A stretch of DNA of 64,000 bases from positions 586,487 to 650,486 of the forward strand of contig NMRA01000012.1 of the NCBI GenBank assembly GCA_002633005.1. The letters run 5' to 3'. The notes below the pieces were generated by a model. That model ran no database searches and was not told the origin of the DNA. It was given only the letters and a program-made list of their open reading frames with translations. Shown here piece after piece: positions 1-13,200 of this stretch (the stretch's first letter is position 1; every line of letters begins with the position of its first letter). Made by a program: the position numbers and the translations under genes. The stretch is from Phoronis australis (lineage: Eukaryota > Phoronida > Phoronidae).

Positions 1-1122
1 GACAACTTGTAATGACATTTAACATTTTTAGATAAGTGAAAATTTACCGGGTTTTTTTGCTCCTTGGAAATCTTAGTAGAAAGTAATCAACAAATGTTAA
101 TATAGGACTAATACAAGACTGAACACCAAGCTTGGCACATAACTCTGGTCTTGTGCAAACCAACTGTTTATATTCCACGTGCCTGTTATAACTATCAACA
201 TTTCAAGCAAAGAGGATTAAAAATTGCAGTTTTACAACAGGTGATGGCCTGGCATGACTGAACACAAGCAAACTGTTGTTTTACAACAAAATTAAGAGTA
301 AAGCACACAGCAAACACAAGTTCCAGAGACAAAAAAGCAAACAGAACTTTGTCACCGACACAGGATTTAGATTTGTCCTCTAGAATAATCTAGCATTTCA
401 ATTAGCTGAAGAGAATTGACTCTCCAAATGTCTTTCTAAACAATGCTCAGGGCCTGTTAAACATGACCTTGGATAGCTTACACTCATTCCAGGGTCATGA
501 CCCCAACACTTCAGATTACTGCTGGAAAAATTAAAGAACCTAATCTACCTCTACTGAAGCAAATGCAAAAACCTTAAGGGTACGAAAATAATAAAGCGTG
601 ACTGTTGAAACATCAAGGACTGCAGTGTTCATCTATGCAACTGGCTTGAAGTGAACTGGAAAATTGACCGAGATTTTGAAAAATTTACCGAACTGATAAA
701 TATTCCATCAGTGAAGAGTTATGAACATTATATTTGTGTGGTCAGCATGAAACTACATAAACAAAAAAAATCGTAAGATCTAGGGCAGGAAATGTCCCTG
801 CAAATAGAAGATTTGTAGATTTTCTTTAAGCACATGAACAGCAGCAACACAAAAATGAAAGCAAGTATCAAATGGCCAGTTACATACATCTTAATTACTT
901 ATTTGGTCTCCTTTCAGGCTAACACCTGTAGGAACTAGAAAGTTTGCATAACATCTGAATCACATAAGTTACAATAGAACACTTACAGGCACTTATAACC
1001 TTACACTATTTTAATTAAGCGGTTTTACTTCAGGTGATATTTTCTGCATCTTTATTCTGATTGGTGAAGGTGGTGAACTCACATGAGCCTCAGTCCAAGT
1101 ACTCAACAGACCAATCACATAC
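1..1122 (-). other. BICC1 intron 5 (partial)
   Basis: This stretch runs from the donor of exon 5 to the window edge. I see no coding exon, RNA gene or clear repeat in it. It is AT-rich sequence with short frames only. Confidence 0.7.
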
Positions 1123-1281
1123 CTGATTGCTTTTTTCGCCTTGCGTCCCCCTGTTGGAATCGGGAAAGTGTATATGACAGCCTGTGTCGGCCATGACACG
1201 TTTAATGTTGTTGCCGCCTTTCCCGATCACGTGGGAATGCTCAGTGTGCGACACGTCCATTTTTAGTGTGACCCTATTGCT
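1123..1281 (-). CDS. BICC1: BICC1 coding exon 5
   Basis: A 159-nt exon in phase 0 at both ends, with acceptor CCTTTTAG and donor CAATCAG/GTATGT. It encodes SNRVTLKMDVSHTEHSHVIG followed by KGGNNIKRVM and CHIHFPDSNR, i.e. a canonical KH domain with its GKGG loop. The next family block (VSIAGQPAG-like) is not found in 1-1122, so the following exon is outside the window. Confidence 0.95.
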
Positions 1282-4200
1282 CTAAAAGGACCAACAGAGT
1301 ATTGGGTTAGTTACAACTGAAAAGGGATAAGATGGAGCTGGTACGGCGATGACGGCTGTGGCGGTGATTATAGTAATAATATTTATGATCACTATTAAAA
1401 TTATGGAATAACAGAATTAAACTGCACTCACAGGAAATGAAATGAAAGCTGAAGCAGAGCTTTCAATGACAGTACTAACTATAGTAACACTAACAGAGAC
1501 ACTCCTGTTTGAACCACTTCAGATCTGTTGCTGTTTCTAGTTTTTTTTTTTCAACTACTGACATACATCCTGGTGCAGATGCACAGTTCTTGCCATTTAA
1601 ATAACACTTGCCCTCTGATACTGGTACTGCCCAAGGCAATGTGGGATTAGAACATGCCCAGGTGAGTAAGCGGCCTGACCTCATCATAGAAACAAACAGA
1701 AAACTGGCAAAAGTCCTTAAAAATTTGGAAAACACAGTCATAATAGTAGCACTGATATGTTTACAAATGTCTACCAAATAGTGGATACAATTTCAACAGT
1801 GTCCTAAAAAGATAAAAATTCATTGATTAGATGTTTCTTACAAGCTATCAACACTCTTGTTATGACAGCGAGATCATCCTTATCATTTGTCAGTTCTTTC
1901 AATTTTTACACACATAGCTGATAACAAGTGCGAAATCTCTTTTATCTCACCGACAGCATACCTTTGTGTCCAAGACAGCCATAATAAGCTCACGCGCCCG
2001 TCGCACATCCTCTGGTTTACCAGCAACCTTTATGTGAGGGTCTGAAAGAAATGAAGTCGAAGCTTAATAATCAGATAACAAACACCTTTGTGAAATGATA
2101 AAGCACCTGTTCATGACATTTTGTTAAAAAACTGTTTCCTCATCGTGACTATGGAGGATTTCCAATACTACTAATACACGATGTGTATTCATGAAAACGG
2201 CATGATTTTTACCTTTCTAACCCTTCTATGGTACAGTTAGTTGAGTTTATTTTGGAGATAAGTCAAGAGTATACCCGATTTTGGTAAAACCTACATACTG
2301 TAAATCATGACTGTGAAATTAAGCCCATGAGCCTATATAGCGAAAGTTTTCCAAATACAAAGAGGCTTCTTTGGATAAATTTATAGAAATATTTTCAAAA
2401 GAACAGAAAATCTAATACCACAACCCTATTGGCTAAGCATACTGGTCATGCTATAGTAATCCATCATCAAAACCATCAGCACCTTTGTTTTCACTTTTTT
2501 GAGTCGGACATTTTGCACACTAGTGAAACAGGTGATAATTTTCACAGGTTCCCAAAATATCAACAGCTAAAAGTAAAATGACACCAGGACACAGTATGGT
2601 GGATACATGTGAAACTTTTCCTTTTTCATTTTTCCTAATAGCTAAGTATTGCCAAATGAATGCTTTTATCATTTTAAGTTTTATAACATAGATACTACTA
2701 GACAATGTTTTATGAAATTGTGGGTATTTGAGATGCAGTTAGCTTTTGAAAACTGCAAAAAAAAAATTTTGGTACTTATTTTTGTCCGAAATTGGTTAGT
2801 TTTTAACATGACCAGATTCACAAAACAAGATCAATGCACATATAAATTTTCCATTCAAGGCTTATAACCAATCATCTTCTGGAACCAGTCACTACAAAGT
2901 TGTCCATCACTGACCAATATTGAGAGGACACCTGGGGAGGTGCACAGTGGTGCATTCTGGGATAATTGAAAAGTACTGACAAATTAGTGACTACCGTAAT
3001 TAGTAGTGACTGGTCAAATTTTTCACCTGAAGAGGCACATTACAAGCCACCTGTTCAGTCTACTGATGGTCAAATAGTTAATTTGCCTCTAACAAGAGAA
3101 GACAGATTTGTTCAGGTAGACACTCCTTGTCAGGCTATCAGCCAGATTGTGTAACATGTCAATGCAACTTATGTAAACAGTAGAACAAAGCTTTTCAACT
3201 GAGAGGGATTGTAATATCAAGTTTAGATCACTCCAAGAAACTCTTCAACCTGATAGACCTATTCCAGGCTATGTTTGAAAACTTAGAAAGTAACTGCGCA
3301 TAAAAAAATAAAAACAAAACTTTCATGTATCTAACTCCCTCAGATAGGCCTGTATAATTTGTGAGCATTAGTGGACAGAAATGGGATTAAGAAATGAAGT
3401 CTCCTAAAACCACTGTCTGTGTGTGCACAAAAGATTCATGTAATCTGTAACTCACCACAGCACCATAATCCAGCAGATAAAATGTGTTAAAACAGGACTA
3501 CTTATTTTATGGGGGGGGGGCAAACACTAAAACTCAATGTAACACCTGAGTTGTTTTTTTAGAGTCAAAGTACACGTCATCTGTGCATACAACTCCACTA
3601 TTGTCATTTTTAATCAGTTTTAAATTTTTTGAATAACCACAACAAAATGAGAGGTCTGGTATTGTATTGACAGCTAATACAGGTCAACTTTGTTATGATT
3701 TCATCAGTGCAGTACAAGTGACTCCTTTAGGATTGGAACTAAGTGGGTGTATTAAGAAGCCTGAATTTACTAATACAAACATTGTTATCAGATATGCAGA
3801 GTTATCAAAAGCTTTTCATCAGGCTACAAGGTCACTCCTCTGTTATAAATACTCCAAAGATATGCAACAGTATCAGTGAATCTGACTTATCTGTCTTTAT
3901 GATACTGCCAGTCCATTAAGGCACTGTTTGGATGAGCTCTCAGCCTCTCACACAGTGCTAACTCACACTCCCATCAAGGACAAGAAAATACGTAAACAAA
4001 CACAATCACCAGGTGAAAGATAAGTATGTAAAATCTCATCTATTTACAAAAGAACAAAAGAATGGCCAGTGAAGTTTTGTGTCCGCATCTTTCATCAAAG
4101 ATCTGTAGCACCAAATTAACACATTGTCAGACTTAAGTTCCATTCCAAATCTAGGGTACCATCAGAAAATATTTTGAACAAGAGCTTGATGCACCCACCG

Positions 4201-7200
4201 TGTGTGCATCGCGACTGGCAAAGATAAAAGGGACACTAATTTTTCAAACATTTCCACAATGGTTGGATCAACACCAGTTAAGAACACATACCTACGTAGG
4301 TCAAATTTCATGAAAATCCTGGTATACATCAAGAGAGATGCAATAACATCAACTTGCCACAAAGCCACCAGTTCTTAGATCCATACAAAAATCTACACCA
4401 GTTATGCTTCCATCAACAAAAACACAAAAATCAAACTTCATAAAATTTTTTTGAACTAACTTGATAGAAATTTTGGCACGAAAAAACAAAGTTGCTACTG
4501 TGGGAGGGAGTCAAGGACAATGTGTACTCAATAGAATAACTTGTGCCAAAAAGAGTTTGGTAGACACCAAGGCAGAAGCAAAAACATCTATTATTGCCAC
4601 CATGGGGCATCGAAGTAAGCTATAAAACATAGTCGGTCATGTGGGCCCATAAAACTGTAAGCATTCATAACAATGTTAGAAGACCTTGAAAACTGGTAAC
4701 CACAATTTTGCCAATTACATGTGTACAAAAATGGTGAAATTTTATTGTTTTTGAAATCCTAATGGTCCCTAAAAACTCATTCTCACAAGAACCTATTAAA
4801 TGATTTGTCAAGACAGTGGTTGTTAGCCAAGTCATTAAAAATGACTTAAAGCTGCAGTCTTATTAAATTGTGAATATGTAAATGAATTTACAAACAACGC
4901 CAGGTCTGCAATGGGCCGGAAACCATCCGGGAACCAGTTACCATTAAATTCTCACAAAAGTACTGTTTTGCAAGACTATTTTTTATGTAAATAAGTATGT
5001 TAATATTTCATCGATAATGAAACAAGTCACAGTTTTTGTTATTTGTTTATTTCACAATCAAATAACTATTGCATAATATTTGGAATTACTAGAGTTTTTA
5101 TATGTTCACACTTGTTTTTTATTGTATCAATTGTGGTGTTTTCTTTAAACCACATTATAGTTACAAATTGATTTTTTCCTGATAAAACATGTATATGCAG
5201 TTCTCCAGGAAGTCACTAGGTGGCACTTGCTATACATTTAAATATTCAAAGTTTTAATGAGACATAACATCTTCAAGGAGAACTTCAGCCAGAAATGTTG
5301 TCCCACACTCCCACCTCCCTATTAATGAATATTTTTCCAATGTCATTGCTAAAACATCACAGTTCAGCAGTAAGGTTTATAAATTCTTCTAATAATAAGC
5401 AATTATGGACATATTATTAGAGACTTTGTAGGTTGCTAAAGTAAAATTTAATTATTTTTAGTTGAGGAGTGCAAGATCAAATTTCTGGCTTAAGATCCCA
5501 GGTTAAATGGGGAATGTTTCATTATTCAAATAAAATTAATTCTTTCTTTTCAAAAAAGTGTTGGAAAACTATAAAACACTTTGGGTGGAAGCAGACCTAA
5601 TTGAAGACTGCAGTACTTAGATGTAGTAAACCAATACACATGGATTTCCAGTAACAACACTATTGTATATTGCAGAGGATTACTTTTCCTGACTAGCACA
5701 CAATGTCTCAGTTGACCACAAGTCTACAGATAGTGCTTGGGTTTTGGAGTGAGTGACTCACAGGCCCACAAACTGACTTTTGCGTGGTCAAAACAACTTT
5801 GTCCAGTTAATGATAAGAATGGGAAGTGACTAATTGATCCAATTCCTGCCCCTGGCACAGTTAAATTGGTTCAAGAAATGGTCCAGTTAATGCATAGTAC
5901 TCTTCATCTTGCCAAAACACAAATCAATTCAAGTGAACATTATTACGACATTTGCAGCTCCCAGAAGACTGGCCTCAGGAAATTTCAACAATTAAACCTG
6001 CAATATTAAACTACCTTAATTTTGCACTTCTGCACATTTTAAACACACAAACTTATAATATAACATTTTGTTCCTCACTTATTTCACAAGAGGACACTTG
6101 ATGGGAAATTTCTTGACTCACCTAATTCAGACAGTACTTAGGAAACTATCAATGAAGTCCTAGTAATACTAACGTTGTTAATAACTATGTTAATAAGGTC
6201 TGAGCATAATATATTCACCACTGAATTCATCCTTGTAAACAGGAGACGAAAGAGGTGACCTGGATGAGTGCCTTATCCTGAGAGTCTTGCCCTCAAAGTG
6301 TGCTTCACCAATGATGGTATATTGAAACAAGAGGAAGTAACTTAATTATTCTTAATTGGATCGTATTGGCAACCAGAAAGTCACATTTTGTCAAATTCAC
6401 CAACAGGCAGTTGGCAATGCTTGGTTGCTCAGTTAATTTCGCACACTCGGCAACTGTGAAGTCTGGAAATACAGTTTATTTGGCATACCCCCACTGTTAA
6501 GAAAGTACATTTAATTTATTTTGTGCCAAATACGTGGAGAATTAACGGCCTTACAAAGATCACTTGAACATACAATAAACCTGTTTTCTGTCCAAAAATA
6601 ACGTGTGATTACCATAAGACCTCTTACCTTCGTTAAACTAGTTCAAATTATTCCCTAGTCAGATCAGAAGTGCTGTTGTAATTTCAGGTTAAATAATTTG
6701 CTGTGACATGCCAATACATTTTAACCCCCCAAAAAAGAAGCTTGGCTGCTGACTGACCAAATGGGCCATTCCCAAACCCAACGCTGGATTGAGTATTAGT
6801 TGGATAGCATGGCCATAAGGAATTAGGCACTCAAAAAACGACAAGGTGTGTTAAACCTGAACTTATTGAATCTGGTCTCAAGCAATCAATTGTCAATTGT
6901 TTCTAAGGCAACACATCACCTTAATTAAAGTATGACACAATGTAAGACTAGTTGTGACACACTAAGTGGTTTAAATCAAAACTTTGTTGTTTATTGTACT
7001 TTAAACTAAACATTATGTCAGAGAAAAATCATGGAAAGTAATGTATAGACTGATTTCCAGCTTCGAACATGTAAAATGTCTTTTGATTCAAGACTGACCC
7101 TAAGAAAGTAACCCTAGTCAGAAAATTGGAATCCAAAATGGAAAATGTTAGTGAATATGAGAAGAAACCAATAAAGAATTATCATGGTTCAGCAGAATAC

Positions 7201-10200
7201 ACCGGTTTTCAAAAAAAAAAAACTAGATAAACTTCATCACATCCCTGCCAGACTCTGCCAAACTTGGATACACTTCTTGCCAGAATTATTTGACAGTTGA
7301 GTCCAACCTTTGTCACTATAACATAACATTTTTGTATAACTTTCTGGTCTAATGTTGTTTTGCCTTGCTCCCAACTGTTTATATAAGCATAGACTTGCAT
7401 AGTAAATTGTTGGTTTTTCGACCCTATGTGTGAAACAACACCTGTCGAGATTTTGTTGAGATTTAGCCGGAACTGAAATAGATTTTATTCAAAAAGAAAT
7501 GGATATGCTCCATGTTTTATGCGAAGAATCTCTGTTGAATTTCCACCTTGTCCAACTTATTTTGGAAACTACTGAACATAGAGTACTGTTTATTTCTATG
7601 CTACTTATGGCAATAGCCTGCTATAATGTGCCCACAATTTGAGAACCAGTTTGATGACCATTATTCAGTAGAGAAAACTGGTTCCCAAAATGTGGGCATG
7701 TTATATCCGACTATTACTCTACTTTTAACAGAAAATAATAAAAAAGTTAGAAATTTTGTAAGTTGTTAAATTAGACATTTGTTGAGACAAAATCTTGTGC
7801 TACCCTGGGAAGTATGGAACAAAGCTAACTATGGTAAAAACCTGCCAATTTAACAAAAGGCATTTATTTAGGGAAGCTTACTACATTGCTATAAACCTCA
7901 ACATTTTATCACTTTCTGCTTTGTCGCAGTGGCACTGTGACAAAGTAAAATTTCCCGACTGAAAAGTTTCTTTTGGTAAATTTGACGAAAAAAACTTCTA
8001 ATCACTTAATATCTGCCACATCGTTTTCCATTTCGAAAACTTTTTTACCATTGAAAAGCTTTTTTCAGGACAAATTAACGTCTACAAACACACCATGCAG
8101 TACAGATTACTTCCTAGGGGCCCTAGACTATCGGCAATAAAAATCTTATGCTCAGCCTCTCACTCCAATTAGCAAGGTGAAGGGTAGGTTAAGGTCAGTG
8201 AAACTCTGGATTTCCACTTTCGTTTCAAATGATAACTAAGGCAAGCACAGATTCTGAATCATGACGGTAGCGTTAAAGGCATTTAACAATCTAATCACCC
8301 AAATTGCAAAGTACAAGAATAATACAAACCAATACATCACCAAAAAACATCATACAGTCACCACAGAAATGTTTTTTAAGTATTTGTTTTGTAAAAGCCC
8401 CCCAGGCTACGAGTGTGATTTTGTTATAAAAGTTTGTTTTAGACAACTGGAAGTTTTGCAAGAAGACTGTGGAGCAACAAGGTAATCAATGTAGTATGGT
8501 AACCAGTTAATTAATTACTATTGATTGGTGTGACGCACAACCATGCAACATTTGTCAATGGACTGTAGACACAATAGAATTGGCTGTGAAACAGATGCAT
8601 AAGCAAAACAATAACCATAGATTACGAACATACGCTGCACTCTGTACCTGTTCACTTTTTAATCATTGCACTGTGGAATAATTCTGTGCAAATGATTTAA
8701 AAACTATCTGAAACAATCAAAACAACAGGAGAGTGATTCACAACAACAACACTGTTTGGGGCACCTGAAAACTCCTGTTACTATGCTTTTAAATGTTACA
8801 TACATTCCTGTGGTCAGACACAGAGTTCTGGGCTCACTATGGCCAAGTAAACAACAAGTTAAATTCACAGTGGAGATGGGACACATTAAAAGCTAAACTA
8901 ACACCAGAGTTGATTAGGCGATGGGATTTCTGTCCACTTAATTAGTCAAATAGCAGTTGCCAGTGTGGTTATTACAAACAGATGAAGGCAAGTTTTCAGC
9001 AAATAAGGATGCCACACTGAACTTCCCAGTATCGTTTTATGTAACCGCATTCCTTCATGGATTTTCTAGGAACCAAATTACTAAATTGACAGAAGTGGAC
9101 TTTAAACAGTTCTTTAATCCACTTTAGTCTTGTTGAAGAGCAGTGTTCAAGTTCAAAAAATTGACAATCCGAAATTTCAATTAACAGCCACTTAGAAAAT
9201 GACAAAGAATTCTGAGAACTACCAAAGCACGTCAGACGTCACATTATAATCCATCTCTCACCCTAAATCAAAATATGGATGATGCACCATTTTATGATCC
9301 CAAATATCAGGTTTGAATGGTACTTGAGATCTATAGCCCATACTGACTACTTAATCAGCTTAACACTTCAATGTCCCCATTCAGTGAATTACAGTACCAA
9401 GCCAAGAGCAGGACAGTCAGACTGTATCTAATAAATAGACCATTGCATGTATACTCTCCACTCAAGTACACAATTCCTGGAGACATTTCAATGTTCACAG
9501 CATGCACAGGGCCAGGTGCTCACAATGGTGGACTTCATGTCCAATAGTTCAAGATCCTCAGCCTCCCAGTCACGTGTTTTAGTCATAGAGCATCATAACT
9601 TACACTTTTACCAATATTCAGGAGGCCATGCGTAGCGTAACGAATGTCACTCAACTCGTCAAATGAGACCAGACAAAATTCTCCAAATGGGAACAGAGGT
9701 CACCAAGTCTCGTTGTCAAAAATGAAATAAACAAGTTACCTCGCCACCTGAAGTGAAATACAAACAAATTCAGCAAATGTCCACCTGTGTACCTGCAATA
9801 ATCAGGGTGCAGTTTTTTTCGTCAAACGGAAAGTAGGATCGTCTCACATGCTCGATAATGCACATAATGGACAATAACTACCAATTTCTGCTTTTTGAGC
9901 CTAATATCCTGCGCACAGGACCCCTACTGAGGTGGCCAAGCAATAATTGAGTTATTCCAGTTTTGTCTGATGACTCTGATTTCTACTTGTGGCTTGGTGA
10001 CTTTGAGGTCACTAAATCAAGCCGTGTGACTCATTTCTAATTTGCTTCATGAATTTAAAGATGGTCCCCAAGTGTGAATATGGAATCCACATAGATTATA
10101 CCAGGTGCAATGTTTCGTCTTTACAAAAAAGATAACACTGCGTCAGTAATCATTTGCCTCTGACCCTCGTTGGTATGACCCAATAAAAGACTTTTGATAA

Positions 10201-13200
10201 AACAGGTCCCTCAACACCATCAATCTTTACAACATATTGTAAAGATGAGTCCAACATGTAAATGTGTTGCCATAGATAAGTACTAACTGTATCTAATTTT
10301 GAAACAACGTCATTGTGGCTGGGAGCTGATAAACCAGGAGTGTTAGCATCAGTAAATAAATGATAAAGTCGTCTGAAAAGAGACTCGTCACGTCACGCAA
10401 AGTTCATGAACTCCTACAAACGATCATCCAGGTTTGAGAAAAACAAATTTATACCAAAACTGGACATTAAGCAGATATCTAATTTATTAGCGTCCTGTAC
10501 AAATAACAAATAAGGAACAAAAAGTATGGTTACTAACGTCAATAAGACCAATTAAAAAGGCAAATACGGAAAACCATGGTGCAAACTCCCGATACCAATT
10601 CCAAAAGTTTTTTATACCTTGAAAGTGTAGTGATATTATTTGGACACCTTTGTTTATTGATAGTACTTGAGACATCTTTTTAGCCCCTGGAAACCTCCTT
10701 GTTCTTATTGCCAAATTAAGCAGATCAATTGCCCCATCAGCACAACATAGCGACTGAACCAATGAAGTACCAAGTGGAAATTTGAAATGGGAATGATGTG
10801 TCAGTGTTTGCGTGCTGCCAATAGCAACTGTTTGAAAATACCAGGCAAAAATCAATTAGGTATTGGTCTGCATGGTGGCTTCATTGATTACAGAGAAGGA
10901 GCAAGCCTGGGACTTGATCGGCAAACACAGCAGACAAGTAAAAAATTAATAAACAGTTCCATGAAAAAATCCGTAAGCCAAGCATTGTAGAGGTGCAGCA
11001 GATTTTTTCGGAAAGAAAACTCCCAAAAGTACGATAAAAAGTACCCAATTAGGGACACGGTCTAAATTTAGGACTCCAAAAATCAAACCGAAATTGAATT
11101 TTCTTTTGAAGATTAGGACACAGGCAATTTGTGTTCATTATATTTCTTAGAACCAACTAAGACTGAAAACATTACGCAGTTCAAGAAAGTGAGCACAAAA
11201 GAAGCAAAGATTTCATGCGTCCCCATGGCATGTAATAGTGATGTAAATCATAGTTTGTTGTTGATCGTAATTCTTGAATTTGAGACGGCCAAACTGTATT
11301 ACTTATTTCTAAAATTTGGAACAAGCTCTGACCTAGAGCAAAAAAAATATTTTTCACTGTGCTAAAATGGGTAATTTTTACAGCTAATAGCAAACTCAGG
11401 CTGTAAAAGTGAAACGAGAGACTTTAAAATCACTAGGTGGGACCAGTCCAACAATGGTTCTACGTGTATAGATGGGTGTATTAAGGACCATGAAGGACTG
11501 ACTGGCACCCACATGTTGATCAACTGTTTTCTCTTCTCAATGTTAAAAGAGAAGCATTTAGTCATCGGTGTCACCATCATGTCTTCCATTCAAGAATACT
11601 GTAATTTTAAAAAATTAATATTCTAGTGTTATTGAAATTACCCATGTATCACAATATAGCGGCTTGCATGAAGAGTCTGCATGAGCCAATTCTAAATAAT
11701 TTAGTAAGATTGGCATAAAAGATTCCATGATATAAGTCACAATGTAATAACAAACAACAATATTGTACATATTATCTTCATTTAGGGTTTTCATTTACAT
11801 TAATTTCAATATACTATTTGGCTGGTGGTTATATATGCGGGCAATACTCTTGTATTTCTACACTGAATAACGGGTTCTTCAAATGCGGGCACATTATACT
11901 AGACTATTGCCCATCAATATACAATATGTAACCACCTACACAGGGAAATAAAATTGTCATCAGTAATTTAATTTAATATTAAAAATTAACCTTTGGATGA
12001 TGTAAACCCAATGACAGCCACAAGCCAAATGAACACTGTAGCATGATGAAGTGATTATTTGGTGATTAACATTCTTTGGTGGCACCATTCAATCATGACA
12101 ACATTGCTAGTAAATCATACTTTATCCACAGTTTTATCAGCAGGACTGTTATCTGCTGCATAGCTCCAGTGACCAGGCATTGATGAATGAGTCTACCCAT
12201 TGAATTTTAACTGAATAGCTTCGATATTTGTTCTAATTTTTTTACACTATTTACTAACTATAGTAAAATCTCACAAACTTAGGACAAAATATGGCGGAGA
12301 AATGCAATTTCATTTTTTCCAATTTCATTGGCATACCTAATTAATATGAGAAGCAGCAACAAATTAACACTCTCATTCTTAAGTTCTACACATCAGACAA
12401 CATTTTGAGAAATTTTCAGCAAAAATGCTTTAAATTAGAAATTAAAAAGATATATTTTGGCGACTATCTCTGCCAGGAATTGGTGATATCTTACATTACG
12501 TACTATACACCGTATTCGCCTGAGTTACCGCCAGGGAGCCTAAATTGGGAATCTAAAAAATGGGGTGGGCAGTAAGCCGAGCATGGGCGGTAACCCGGAC
12601 GAGTACGGTACATACTATGTAATAATTCTAAAGAATCGAAAGCCAGCAATTGTCAGGTGGTAACAAAGACACTTAAAATAAGAATTAAGAATTTGTTTAT
12701 GGGACGTGACTCTTGTTGAAGTTGTTAAAAGTTGATACCATGTCGAAGATGAAAACTGACTTCATATTCATTCACAGAACAGGGCTCGACTTTAACTAAG
12801 CATAACATCGAATAGCCAAATGCGACCTGGCAAAATTCCTAGGTTGCCAAACGGAAACTGCAGTTGCCAAACTTGTTGGCAAGAGCCGAAAATGAAATAA
12901 ACACCTTACATGAAGTGAAAAGGCAGCGAACTCGGCAAATGTCCACCAAAGTATCTGGGTGACGGCCCCACCTCAAGCCCAATATCCTGCGCACAGGCAA
13001 ACAAATACAGTCAATTTGTGCCGAACAATTCTACTTATATATTCTGTACTATTCTGATTGTGAGCCCAAAGTGGTATGGTGACTTCATGGCGACCATGTA
13101 CCGTTACTAGGTTGCCAAACGTAAGGTCGTCAAATCGAATCCTGTATGATACCATATTTATGCAATATTTAGAAGTGCTGGCTATACATCATGAAAAGTT

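Noticed and set aside
1490-1777. 95-codon minus-strand frame
   Set aside because: It lies inside BICC1 intron 4, has no KH similarity and its exon-like boundaries do not fit the phases of exons 4 and 5.
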